This document shows, piece after piece, positions 1-7,408 of a DNA stretch of 13,840 bases (position 1 is its first letter; the number at the start of each line of letters is the position of its first letter). The notes under the pieces were generated by a model, which ran no database searches, was not told the origin of the DNA, and was given only the letters and a program-made list of their open reading frames with translations. A program made the position numbers and the translations under genes. Source of the DNA: JBBROS01 sp043748985 (GTDB lineage: Bacteria; Pseudomonadota; Alphaproteobacteria; Acetobacterales; Acetobacteraceae); contig JAYVEG010000135.1 of the NCBI GenBank assembly GCA_043748985.1, positions 1-13,840 on the forward strand, given 5' to 3'.

Positions 1-33
1 GTAGCCGAAGACAATGGCCAGCAGGGCCGTCAT
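1..33 (-). CDS. plsY: Start of probable glycerol-3-phosphate acyltransferase PlsY (partial)
   Basis: Only the first 11 codons are in the window; the gene continues past the left edge. The minus-strand ATG at 33-31 overlaps the pyrC' stop codon as ATGA, a typical translational-coupling junction. The visible peptide is MTALLAIVFGY, a short hydrophobic start that fits the first membrane segment of PlsY, the inner-membrane enzyme that transfers an acyl group from acyl-phosphate to glycerol-3-phosphate to begin phospholipid synthesis. The name rests mainly on context, because plsY commonly follows pyrC in alphaproteobacteria. Eleven residues cannot prove identity, and another membrane protein is possible. 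Confidence 0.5.
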   Translation of the reverse strand, partial: MTALLAIVFGY

Positions 34-1304
34 CCGAACACGCGTCGCCCCGCCTTCCAGGTGCCGATCACCTGGCCCTCGAGCGCACGCCCATCGAACG
101 GCGTGTTCTGCGACTTGCCGGGCAGGCGGCCGGCCTCGACCTTCCAGGCCCGCTCCAGGTCGAACAGGCAGAGGTCGGCAGGGGCACCCTTCAACAGGCG
201 GCCAGCGGAGATGCCGAACACGCGGGCAGGGCTGGAAGTTAGCAGTTCCAAGGCGCGCATCAGTGGCAAGCCGTTGCCATGGACCTGCGCCAACGTCACG
301 CCGAGCAGGGTGGCAAGCCCCGCACCGCCCGGCGTAGCCAGCGCGAACGGCAGACGCTTGTCATCGGCATCACGCGGCTGGTGGTCCGACGCGATCGCGT
401 CGATCGTCCCGTCCGCCAGGGCAGCGCAGACGGCAAGCCGGTCGTCGTCGGGGCGGAGCGGCGGCGATAGCTTGGCATAGGTGCGGAAATCGCCGATCGC
501 GGTCTCGTTGAGGTCGAAGTACGGCGGCGCCGTGTCGCACGTGACTGGCAGGCCCCCGTGCTTGGCACGACGGATGAGTTCCAGCGCCTCCGCGGTGGAC
601 ACATGGGCAAAGTGGATGGTGCCCCCGGTCAGCTGCGCGAGGCGGATATCGCGGGCGACCATGATGGCTTCAGCCGCGGCGGGAATGCCGGGCAGGCCCA
701 TGCGGGTGGATTGCTCACCCTCGGTGGCGGCCCCGCCGGCAGCCAGGCCGGGGTCCTCGGGGTGCTGCACGATCATGGCGCCGAAGCCGTGTGCGTAGCT
801 GAGGGCGAGGCGCATCAGGCGGATGTCGGCGATGGCGCGCTGCCCGTCGGTGAAGGCGATGGCTCCGGCCTCGCGCAGCAAGCCGATCTCCGCAAGTTCC
901 TCGCCGCGGCACCCGCGGGTTACGGCGCCGTAAGGCAGCACCGTGATCGCACCGGTCTCCTGGCCCAGGTTCGTCATCAGGTGGACGAGGGCCGGGTCAT
1001 CCAGCGCAGGGCGGCTGTCGGGCAGGGCGGCCAGGGTGGTGATGCCGGATGACGAGGCGGCGCGTGCGGCCGACGCGACGGTCTCACGGTATTCGAACCC
1101 GGGCTCGCCAAGGGAGGCGCGCATGTCGACGAGGCCTGGACAAAGGATCGCGCCGCCACCTTCGAACACCGGCGTGCCGTCGGGCCGGCCGAGGTTCTTG
1201 CCGATGTCGGCAATGCGGCCGCCACGAACCAGAAGGCTCGACAGCTCGTCCAGGCCCGATGCGGGATCGATGACGCGGACATCGTGGAACAGAAGATCAG
1301 ACAT
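30..1304 (-). CDS. pyrC: Dihydroorotase-like protein PyrC' (probably catalytically inactive)
   Basis: This 424-residue protein belongs to the class I (multifunctional-complex type) dihydroorotase family of the amidohydrolase fold. The active enzyme cyclises carbamoyl-aspartate to dihydroorotate in pyrimidine synthesis. The fold is recognisable from the N-terminal beta-sandwich strand, the PGLVD turn (residues 56-60), GEPGFEYRET (66-75), HFAHVSTAEA (231-240) and IDAIASDHQP (301-310). The metal-binding HxH expected just after PGLVD is R62-A63-S64, and the family's PHH segment reads PPY (260-262). H234, D307 and H308 remain. This pattern matches the non-catalytic PyrC' subunits that assemble with PyrB, as in Pseudomonas. 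The start at 1304 is chosen because MSDLLFHDVRVIDP is the family N-terminus and its ATG overlaps the pyrB stop by 8 nt. The open frame continues upstream to 1430, but that part is antisense-like shadow inside pyrB. A true catalytic dihydroorotase would have to be encoded elsewhere. Confidence 0.92.
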   Translation of the reverse strand: MSDLLFHDVRVIDPASGLDELSSLLVRGGRIADIGKNLGRPDGTPVFEGGGAILCPGLVDMRASLGEPGFEYRETVASAARAASSSGITTLAALPDSRPALDDPALVHLMTNLGQETGAITVLPYGAVTRGCRGEELAEIGLLREAGAIAFTDGQRAIADIRLMRLALSYAHGFGAMIVQHPEDPGLAAGGAATEGEQSTRMGLPGIPAAAEAIMVARDIRLAQLTGGTIHFAHVSTAEALELIRRAKHGGLPVTCDTAPPYFDLNETAIGDFRTYAKLSPPLRPDDDRLAVCAALADGTIDAIASDHQPRDADDKRLPFALATPGGAGLATLLGVTLAQVHGNGLPLMRALELLTSSPARVFGISAGRLLKGAPADLCLFDLERAWKVEAGRLPGKSQNTPFDGRALEGQVIGTWKAGRRVFG

Positions 1305-2241
1305 TGCGTCCGCCCCGACGGCTAAGGACGTCCAGCACAGCCATGCGCACAGCGACGCCCATCTCGACTTGCTCCCCGATGACGCTGTGCACGGGGTCGT
1401 CGGCAACCTCGCTGTCGATCTCCACACCACGGTTCATCGGACCGGGATGCATGACCAGCACGTCCTTCTTGGCGGCGGCAAGCTTATCGCGGTCCAGCCC
1501 GAAGAAGCGGAAGTATTCCCGCTCGCTGGGCACCAGGCCGCGCTTCATCCGCTCCCGTTGCAGCCGCAGCATCATGACGACGTCCGCATTTGCCAGTCCC
1601 TCCTCCATGGTATGGAAGATGGTGACGCCCATGGCGGCGACCGAGGCGGGGATGAGCGTAGGCGGCCCGACAACGCGCACATGCGCGCCCATGGCAGACA
1701 GCAAATGAATATTGGAACGCGCGACCCGACTGTGCAGCACGTCGCCACAGATCGCGACCACCAGCCCCTCGAGCGTGCCCCGGCGGCGGCGCAGCGTCAG
1801 CGCGTCGAGCAACGCCTGTGTCGGATGCTCGTGGGTCCCGTCGCCGGCGTTGATGACGCTGGAAGAAACCTTCTGGGCCAGCAGATTCGGCGCGCCGGAC
1901 TGGTCGTGACGCACGACCAGCAGATCGCAGCGCATCGCGTTCAGCGTGCTTGCGGTGTCCAGCAGGGTTTCGCCCTTGTTCACGCTGCTGGTGCTGACGG
2001 ACATGTTGATGACGTCCGCCCCTAGGCGCTTGCCGGCCAGTTCGAAGCTGGTGCGGGTGCGCGTGCTGTCTTCGAAGAAGAGGTTGATGAGCGTCCGCCC
2101 ACGCAGCAGGTCACGTTGTGTCTTCCCGGAACGGTTGAGCAGGACGTAGCTCTCGGCGAGGTCGAGCAGGTATGCGATGTGGGGCGGATGAAGGCCCTGG
2201 ATCGCAAGCAGGTGCCGGTGGGGATAGTGAAGCTCGGTCAT
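1297..2241 (-). CDS. pyrB: Aspartate carbamoyltransferase catalytic subunit PyrB
   Basis: PyrB condenses carbamoyl phosphate with aspartate, the committed step of pyrimidine synthesis, in the cytosol. The 314 residues match the usual length of about 310. The carbamoyl-phosphate loop FFEDSTRTRTSFE spans residues 55-67, with S59-T60-R61-T62-R63. The mobile loop lysine is in VNKGET (87-92, K89). HPTQ (139-142) and HSRVARSN (170-177) are conserved active-site segments. RLQRER (226-231) and HPGPMNRGVEI (265-275) form the aspartate side. All expected catalytic residues appear intact. The ATG at 2241 gives the normal N-terminus, MTELHYPHRHLL; no clear Shine-Dalgarno sequence precedes it. It is first in a tight pyrB-pyrC'-plsY run (8-nt overlap with pyrC') and lies 151 bp downstream of gltX, with a long imperfect palindrome between them. 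No regulatory-subunit gene (pyrI) is present, consistent with the PyrB-PyrC' type of enzyme. Confidence 0.97.
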   Translation of the reverse strand: MTELHYPHRHLLAIQGLHPPHIAYLLDLAESYVLLNRSGKTQRDLLRGRTLINLFFEDSTRTRTSFELAGKRLGADVINMSVSTSSVNKGETLLDTASTLNAMRCDLLVVRHDQSGAPNLLAQKVSSSVINAGDGTHEHPTQALLDALTLRRRRGTLEGLVVAICGDVLHSRVARSNIHLLSAMGAHVRVVGPPTLIPASVAAMGVTIFHTMEEGLANADVVMMLRLQRERMKRGLVPSEREYFRFFGLDRDKLAAAKKDVLVMHPGPMNRGVEIDSEVADDPVHSVIGEQVEMGVAVRMAVLDVLSRRGGRNV

Positions 2242-2270
2242 GTCCGGGGGGCCGTTGTTAAGACAGAGGT

Positions 2271-2379
2271 CAAGCTCTTAGAGAGAACGCGGCGAAGAGG
2301 AAGGCCACCGGGAACGCCGAGAGGGTACGACGTCTCTCGGTGCTCTCTGCGTCTTTCCTGCGCATTCTGTGTGAACTTG
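2271..2379. repeat. Long imperfect palindrome in the gltX-pyrB gap
   Basis: The 151-bp gap between gltX and pyrB is almost filled by two arms, about 2271-2323 and 2334-2379, that are imperfect reverse complements. The inner core is an exact 7-bp match, CCGAGAG (2317-2323) with CTCTCGG (2334-2340), around a 10-nt loop. The outer ends also match, CAAGCTC (2271-2277) against GAACTTG (2373-2379) with one mismatch, and interrupted GAGA/CTCT and AGGAA/TTTCC blocks lie between. The arms are rich in GAGAG/CTCTC and GCGTCT-like words, similar in style to dispersed intergenic repeats built from CTCTGCGT units, though this family link is from memory. No T-run follows on either side, so it does not look like a standard intrinsic terminator. 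It would form part of the pyrB leader RNA if transcription starts upstream. Confidence 0.6.
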
Positions 2380-2392
2380 AAAAGCACCGCCA

Positions 2393-3781
2393 TCATGCCG
2401 CCGCCGCCGCGATGCGCGCCAAAGCCTCGTCCCGGCCCAGTGCCGCCAAAGTTTCATCGATGCCTGGCGACATGGTGCTGCCCGTCAACGCAGCGCGCAA
2501 TGGCTGCGCAACCTGCCCGAGTTTCTTGCCAGCGGCTTCGGCAAATCCCCGGAGCGCGTCGTTAAGGGCGGCCGGCGTGAAGTCCGTGGCGGCAAGCGCG
2601 GCGGCAACCTCGGTCAGCATGGTCTTGTTGTCGGCAGTCAGCATGGCCGCCGCCTTCGCCTCGAATGCAAGCGGCATGCGACGGACCAGGAACGCTGCGC
2701 TCTCAGCAAGTTCCACCAGCGTCTTCGCGCGCTCTTTCAGACCAGGCATCAGCATGCGTAGCCTGGCCCGGGCGTCCGCCGCCGGCAGGCCCATCGCTTC
2801 GAGCCGGTCGATAACATCCCCCGTCAACCGGTCGTCGTCTGCGCCACGGAGATACACACCGTTCACCTGCAGCAGCTTGGTGTAGTCCATGCGCCCGGCG
2901 GAGCGGCCCACCCCGTTCATGTCGAACACACGGATCACGGCCGCGCGGTCGATGATCTCCGTGTCGCCATGCGCCCATCCCAGGCGCAGCAGGTAGTTGC
3001 ACAGCGCCTCCGGAAGGTAGCCCTTCTCCTTGAACTCCATCAGCCCGACCGCCCCATGGCGCTTGCTTAGCTTTGCGCCATCGGCACCGTGGATCAGCGG
3101 CAGGTGCCCGAAGCGGGGCAGTTCCCAGTCCATCGCCTTGAAAATCTGGATCTGGCGAAACGTGTTGGTCAGGTGGTCGTCGCCGCGGATCACGTGGGTG
3201 ATGCCCATGTCGTGATCATCGACGACGACGGCGTGCAAGTACGTCGGCGAGCCGTCGCTGCGCAGGATGATGAGGTCGTCGATCTCGGAATTTTTCACTC
3301 GCACTTCGCCCTGAACGAGGTCGTCGACCGCGGTATCGCCCTCGCGTGGCGCCTTCAGCCGGATCACGGGTTTCACGCCGGCCGGTGCTGTGGCCGGATC
3401 GCGGTCGCGCCAGGTCCCGTCGTAGCGGGGCGGCCGACCCTCGGCCGCTGCCCTCTCGCGCATCTCCTTCAACTCATCCGGCGTGCAGAAGCAATAATAA
3501 GCCCGGCCCCGCGCGAGCATCTCGCGCGCCACCTCGGCATGCCGGTCCTGCCGGGTCGACTGCATGACGGGCGGCTGGTCGGGCGACAGGTCGAGCCAAG
3601 CCAGGCCGTCAAGGATGGCCTGTGTGTTGGCCGCCGTGCTGCGTTCCTTGTCGGTATCCTCGATGCGGACGAGGTATTCGCCTCCGTGATGCCGGGCAAA
3701 GAGGTAGTTGAACATGGCGGTGCGGGCCCCGCCGATGTGCAGCAGGCCGGTGGGGGAGGGGGCGAAGCGGGTGCGGACCAT
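2393..3781 (-). CDS. gltX: Glutamyl-tRNA synthetase GltX
   Basis: This class I aminoacyl-tRNA synthetase charges tRNA with glutamate in the cytosol. The 462 residues fit the family length of about 470. The Rossmann catalytic domain starts with RFAPSPTGLLHIGGARTA; HIGG at 15-18 is the HIGH-type signature. The second ATP signature is KLSKR at 237-241, preceded by the tRNA-acceptor and connecting region (for example VIRGDDHLTN, 198-207). The alpha-helical anticodon-binding part follows to the end, with AAGKKLGQVAQPLRAALTG at about 416-434. C97 and C99 are present, but the later Cys/His pair of the zinc-binding form is not seen, so zinc is probably not bound. The start at 3781 gives MVRTRFAPSPTG; the frame stays open far upstream (to 5128), but that is antisense to the oxidoreductase gene and is not coding. 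It diverges from the oxidoreductase gene with a gap of about 96 bp. Alphaproteobacteria often carry two gltX copies; which one this is cannot be told here. Confidence 0.97.
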   Translation of the reverse strand: MVRTRFAPSPTGLLHIGGARTAMFNYLFARHHGGEYLVRIEDTDKERSTAANTQAILDGLAWLDLSPDQPPVMQSTRQDRHAEVAREMLARGRAYYCFCTPDELKEMRERAAAEGRPPRYDGTWRDRDPATAPAGVKPVIRLKAPREGDTAVDDLVQGEVRVKNSEIDDLIILRSDGSPTYLHAVVVDDHDMGITHVIRGDDHLTNTFRQIQIFKAMDWELPRFGHLPLIHGADGAKLSKRHGAVGLMEFKEKGYLPEALCNYLLRLGWAHGDTEIIDRAAVIRVFDMNGVGRSAGRMDYTKLLQVNGVYLRGADDDRLTGDVIDRLEAMGLPAADARARLRMLMPGLKERAKTLVELAESAAFLVRRMPLAFEAKAAAMLTADNKTMLTEVAAALAATDFTPAALNDALRGFAEAAGKKLGQVAQPLRAALTGSTMSPGIDETLAALGRDEALARIAAAAA

Positions 3782-3877
3782 GCGCCGCGTGTAGCACGCC
3801 CGGCAGGGCTGGGAAGGGGGCGGGTTGTCGCCGGGATGGACTGGGCGCAAACCGGCATCGTTCTTGCTCGCCCGATC
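3782..3877. other. Divergent intergenic region between gltX and the monooxygenase gene
   Basis: This GC-rich stretch of about 96 bp should hold promoters for both divergent genes. I see no clear -35/-10 pair on either strand, no Shine-Dalgarno sequence close to the gltX ATG, and no notable palindrome. If the monooxygenase starts at ATG 3836 the gap shrinks to 54 bp; if it starts at 3908 the gap grows to 126 bp. Confidence 0.4.
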
Positions 3878-5233
3878 GTGAAACGGAGCACCGCCTTGCC
3901 CAAGCACATGCATCTCGGGTTCGACTTTTCTTATAACCACATGGGTGGCCGCTGGCGTCTGCCCGGCGGCTGGGACACCCACACCTTCCCCGATGTCGAG
4001 ATGTTCGACTGGATCGCTCGCACCGCCGAGCGTGGCTGCATCGACATCCTGTTCTCCGGCGACGGCACCGGCGTGCCCGACACCTGGCGCGGCAACCGCG
4101 ACGCCGCCGTCGAATGGGGCATCAGCTTCCCCCGCCAGGATCTCAGCCCCTACATGGTCGCCATGTCGCGGGTCACGAAGCATATCGGCTTCGGCCTGAC
4201 CTACTCCTCGTCGTTTATGCACCCGTACTATACGGCCCGCCTGATGAACTCGTTGGACCACATCACTGGCGGCCGCATCGCCATGAACCTGGTCGCCAGC
4301 ACCCGCCCGGCCGACTTCGCCAATTATGGCTACGACGGCCTCATGGGCCACGCCGACCGCTACGAACGCATGGAGGAGTTCGTCGACGTCTGCCGCAAGC
4401 TCTGGGACGCCACCGAAGCCGACGCCGTGATCTGGGACCGCGCCACCGGCCGCGTCGCAGACCCGTCCAAGGTCCACGCAATGTCCCACAACGGCAAGTT
4501 CTTCAAGGTGGAGGGACCGCTGAACACGCCGCCCTCGCCGCAGGGCCGCCCCGTCCTCATCCAGGCCGGCGGTTCGCCCCGCGGCATCCGCGCCAGCGCC
4601 TACGTCGCCGACATGATCTTCGGCCCCGACATGGCGCTCGACGCACAGGTCAAGCACCGCGCCGCACTGGATATCGCCCTCACGAACCTCGGCCGCGACC
4701 CGGCCAAAGTCGGCGTCATGTGGCAAACCCCCATCGTCGTCGCCGAAACGGAAAGGGAGGCGATCGCCCGCAAGGAAAGCCTCCTGACCGCCATCCCGCC
4801 CGAGGCGATCGGGGCCTTCCTCTCCTACAACACCGGCTATGACCTCTCGACGGTGCCGCAGCGATTCACGACGCGCGAGCTGCAGGCCGAGATCGTCGCC
4901 AAGAATGGCTCGCCGATGGGCATCCTGTTCGACCTCGCCCACCGCCTGGGTCCGGACACCGAGATGACACGCGCGGAATTCTTCGAATACGGGGCCCAGT
5001 TCGCTACTGCCTACGACAAGACGATCGCCGGCACCGGCAAGCAGATGGCGGACTACCTGGAAGACGCGTTCGTGCAAACCGGCGAGCGCGGCGGGTTCAT
5101 GCTCGGCCATACCGTGGCATTGCGGCACGATCTCAATGGAATAGTAGACTATCTGGTGCCGGAGCTACAGCGGCGCGGGCGGTTCCGGACCGAGTATACG
5201 GGCCGGACGTTGCGGGAAAACCTGGCCGACTGA
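3878..5233 (+). CDS. LLM class flavin-dependent monooxygenase (NtaA/SnaA/DszA-like)
   Basis: The 451-residue protein has the bacterial-luciferase TIM-barrel fold of the group that oxidises substrates with reduced flavin (FMNH2) supplied by a separate reductase. Known relatives act on nitrilotriacetate, sulfones or antibiotic precursors; the substrate here is unknown. Family segments seen in order are MHLGFDFSYNHMGGRWR (11-27), ERGCIDILFSGDGTG (51-65), DHITGGRIAMNLVAS (127-141, flavin-site region), HADRYERMEEFVDVCRKLWD (158-177), PQGRPVLIQAGGSPRGIRAS (221-240) and the C-terminal GIVDYLVPELQRRG (421-434). Start choice is uncertain. GTG at 3878 gives a short basic lead (MKRSTALPKH) before the conserved part, as family members often have; ATG at 3908 begins exactly at the conserved part, and ATG at 3836 would add 14 residues. 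None has a good Shine-Dalgarno sequence. It diverges from gltX and lies 43 bp before comEC. No flavin reductase gene is adjacent. Confidence 0.9.
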   Translation: MKRSTALPKHMHLGFDFSYNHMGGRWRLPGGWDTHTFPDVEMFDWIARTAERGCIDILFSGDGTGVPDTWRGNRDAAVEWGISFPRQDLSPYMVAMSRVTKHIGFGLTYSSSFMHPYYTARLMNSLDHITGGRIAMNLVASTRPADFANYGYDGLMGHADRYERMEEFVDVCRKLWDATEADAVIWDRATGRVADPSKVHAMSHNGKFFKVEGPLNTPPSPQGRPVLIQAGGSPRGIRASAYVADMIFGPDMALDAQVKHRAALDIALTNLGRDPAKVGVMWQTPIVVAETEREAIARKESLLTAIPPEAIGAFLSYNTGYDLSTVPQRFTTRELQAEIVAKNGSPMGILFDLAHRLGPDTEMTRAEFFEYGAQFATAYDKTIAGTGKQMADYLEDAFVQTGERGGFMLGHTVALRHDLNGIVDYLVPELQRRGRFRTEYTGRTLRENLAD

Positions 5234-5276
5234 ACAGAGGTTCGTCGCCGCCCCGCGATATGCCACTGTTCCCTGC

Positions 5277-7406
5277 ATGAACACCGTCGTGATGGCACTG
5301 GGCCGCGCCTGGCCGGCCTGGGATTCCTGGATGGCGGCGCTCGCCACCTGGGCCGAGGCGGAGCGAGGGCGCTTCGGGCCCTGGCTCGCCGTCGGAATGG
5401 CGACTGGTGTGCTGCTGTATTTCTGGCTGCCGATCGAGCCCATCTGGTGGTGGAGCCTGGCAGCGTTGGGGATCGGCGCTGCCGGCGCAGCACTGGGCTG
5501 GGGCCTTCCCAGCCTGCGGGCAACCGCGCCGATGGTCATTGCATCAGCGCTGGGCTTCGCCGCGGCGCAGTGGGCATCGGCGCGGGCCCTCCCGATCGAG
5601 CCCCTGCCGCTGCGGGCTGTCATAGTCTCGGGGGTGGTGCGCGGCGTCGACGTCCTGCCGGACGGCCGCCGCCTGGTCCTGGAGGCGGCGCGGCTGGGAG
5701 GCGGCGACCCGTTGCGGCGTCTGGTGCGGGTGCGCATGAAGCGCGGCGACGACGGCGTCGTGGCGGCTGGCGACCGGGTGGAGGTTCGCGCGCTGCTGCG
5801 GGCGCCCTCGGGACCGGCGTATCCCGGCGGGTGGGACCAGCAGCGTGACGCCTATTTCGCCGGCGTGGCCGGGGGCGGCAGTGCGCTCTCCGCGGTCACG
5901 GTGATGGAGCATGCAGCCCCGTCGGGGCTCGCGACGGGCCTGCAAAGCCTACGGGACGATGTGGCCGGACGGGCCCTGGCTGCCTTGCCGGGTGCGGCGG
6001 GGGCGGTGGCGGCGACGCTGCTGACGGGCACAACCCGCGCGATCCCCGACGCGGACCGGGCAGCGTTCCGGGATAGTGGCCTCGCGCACCTGCTGGCCGT
6101 CGCCGGCCTGCATATCGGCATCGTCATGGGCCTGTTCATGGCCGCGACTCGGCTCGGCCTCGCAGCCTGGCCCCACGCGGCGCTGCATTGGCCCACGAAG
6201 GCGATTGCGGCGTGTTCTGCGCTGGCGGCAGGCGCCTGCTACCTGATCCTGACCGGCGGCCATGTGCCCATCCTGCGCAGCTTCGCGATGGCGTCGCTCG
6301 TGACGCTCGGGATCGTCGTCGGCCGCCGCGCCCTGTCCATGCGCGGCCTGGCGCTGGCCGCCACCGCGATCATGCTGCTGGCCCCGAACGAGGTCGTGGG
6401 CGTCAGTTTCCAGATGAGCTTCGCCGCCGTCGCAGGCCTGATCGCTGGCTACGAGGCGCTCCGGCCGGCTTTGGCCCGGCTGCATGGCGCCGGCTGGCGC
6501 CGGCTGGCCGCCCACATCGCAATGCTGCTGCTGACAAGCCTGCTGGCCGGCACCGCGTCGGCCCCATACGGCGCCTACCATTTCGGCCACGTCCAGGCCT
6601 ACTACGTGATGTCGAACGTCGTGGCCGTCCCCCTTACGGCGTTCTGGGTGCTCCCCCTCGGCATCGCAGCATTGGCGCTGATGCCGTTCGGGCTGGAACA
6701 GTTGGCCTTCACGCCGATGGGCTGGGGGCTGGAGACCATCCTATGGGTCGCGCGTGGCGTGGCGTCCTGGCCGGCGGCGACGGCCGCGGTGCCGCCGATG
6801 CCGGGCTGGGGACTGGCGGTGTTCAGCCTGGGGCTCGCCTGGCTCTGCCTGTGGCGGACCCGCATTCGCCTGGCCGGCATCCCAATACTGCTGCTGGGCC
6901 TGCTGTCGCCCGCGCTTTCGGCACAACCGGACGTCCTGGTCTCCAGCGACGCTCGGCTGATCGCCTGGCGGGACGGCCCTGGCTGGCGGCTCCAGGCCCG
7001 GCCCGGAGCGCCCTGGTTCGTGCGCGACGCCTGGCGCGACCATCTGGCGGTCGGCGTCTGGCTGCCGGCCCGTTGTGAAGCGGGCGGGGCGCCGGGCGGA
7101 TGTCGGATCGGCAGCGGGCTGATCCTGCAGGACGGCGCCGCAGTCGATTGCACCGGCGTCGCGGTCGTCATCTCGCCAGAACCAGCCCGAGGCGTTTGCC
7201 CAGGCACCGCGCTGGTCGACCGATTCACAGTGTGGCGGGACGGCGCACATGCGCTATGGCTGCGCGGCACGGTACCTCTCGTTTTGTCGGACCGGATGGA
7301 CCGAGGGCAGCGCCCCTGGGTGCCGCCCCCGCCAACCCCGGCGCGCCGCATACCGAACTTGCCGATGGCGCCCACCGAGGCGCTGCCGGCCGCGATGGAG
7401 GACTAG
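5277..7406 (+). CDS. comEC: ComEC/Rec2-family competence DNA-uptake membrane protein
   Basis: ComEC forms the inner-membrane channel that carries single-stranded DNA into the cell during natural transformation. The 709-residue protein shows an N-terminal hydrophobic stretch (about 35-104), a soluble OB-like DUF4131-type region (about 110-210, with VRGVDVLPDGRRLVLEA), then the Competence membrane domain (about 225-545). The core signature DSGLAHLLAVAGLHIGIV is at 266-283; further conserved parts are VGVSFQMSFAAVAG (374-387), SAPYGAYHFG (428-437) and SNVVAVPLTAFWVLPLG (446-462). The last 160 residues (ending at AAMED) lack the HxHxDH motif of the metallo-beta-lactamase-like nuclease domain and look like a shortened remnant, common for alphaproteobacterial ComEC. 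The start at 5277 has no visible Shine-Dalgarno sequence. It follows the oxidoreductase gene by 43 bp and ends 2 bp before the next start. No other competence gene is in the window, so a transformation role is inferred from the family. Confidence 0.93.
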   Translation: MNTVVMALGRAWPAWDSWMAALATWAEAERGRFGPWLAVGMATGVLLYFWLPIEPIWWWSLAALGIGAAGAALGWGLPSLRATAPMVIASALGFAAAQWASARALPIEPLPLRAVIVSGVVRGVDVLPDGRRLVLEAARLGGGDPLRRLVRVRMKRGDDGVVAAGDRVEVRALLRAPSGPAYPGGWDQQRDAYFAGVAGGGSALSAVTVMEHAAPSGLATGLQSLRDDVAGRALAALPGAAGAVAATLLTGTTRAIPDADRAAFRDSGLAHLLAVAGLHIGIVMGLFMAATRLGLAAWPHAALHWPTKAIAACSALAAGACYLILTGGHVPILRSFAMASLVTLGIVVGRRALSMRGLALAATAIMLLAPNEVVGVSFQMSFAAVAGLIAGYEALRPALARLHGAGWRRLAAHIAMLLLTSLLAGTASAPYGAYHFGHVQAYYVMSNVVAVPLTAFWVLPLGIAALALMPFGLEQLAFTPMGWGLETILWVARGVASWPAATAAVPPMPGWGLAVFSLGLAWLCLWRTRIRLAGIPILLLGLLSPALSAQPDVLVSSDARLIAWRDGPGWRLQARPGAPWFVRDAWRDHLAVGVWLPARCEAGGAPGGCRIGSGLILQDGAAVDCTGVAVVISPEPARGVCPGTALVDRFTVWRDGAHALWLRGTVPLVLSDRMDRGQRPWVPPPPTPARRIPNLPMAPTEALPAAMED
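6486..6505. repeat. Exact 10-bp tandem duplication inside comEC
   Basis: The ten bases GGCGCCGGCT occur twice in direct succession within codons for GAGWRRL (comEC residues about 404-410). The unit is itself rich in inverted GC symmetry. Because ten is not a multiple of three, gain or loss of one unit would shift the comEC frame; the frame is intact on both sides here. Confidence 0.8.
7397..7402 (+). promoter_or_regulatory. Shine-Dalgarno sequence that favours a TTG start
   Basis: GGAGGA lies in the last codons of comEC. It sits 6 nt before an in-frame TTG (7409-7411), the ideal spacing, but 15 nt before the first ATG (7418-7420). It therefore favours initiation of the quinone oxidoreductase at TTG and suggests translational coupling with comEC, whose stop codon is at 7404-7406. 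Confidence 0.6.
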
Positions 7407-7408
7407 GC

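Noticed and set aside
3089..3835. The monooxygenase frame is open upstream across gltX.
   Set aside because: This part is antisense to the certain gltX gene, and conserved monooxygenase sequence begins only near 3908.
3782..5128. The gltX frame stays open for about 449 codons upstream, which would make a 911-residue protein.
   Set aside because: The extension lies antisense to the monooxygenase gene, has no recognisable domain, and MVRTRFAPSPTG is the normal GltX N-terminus. Long open antisense frames are expected in high-GC DNA.
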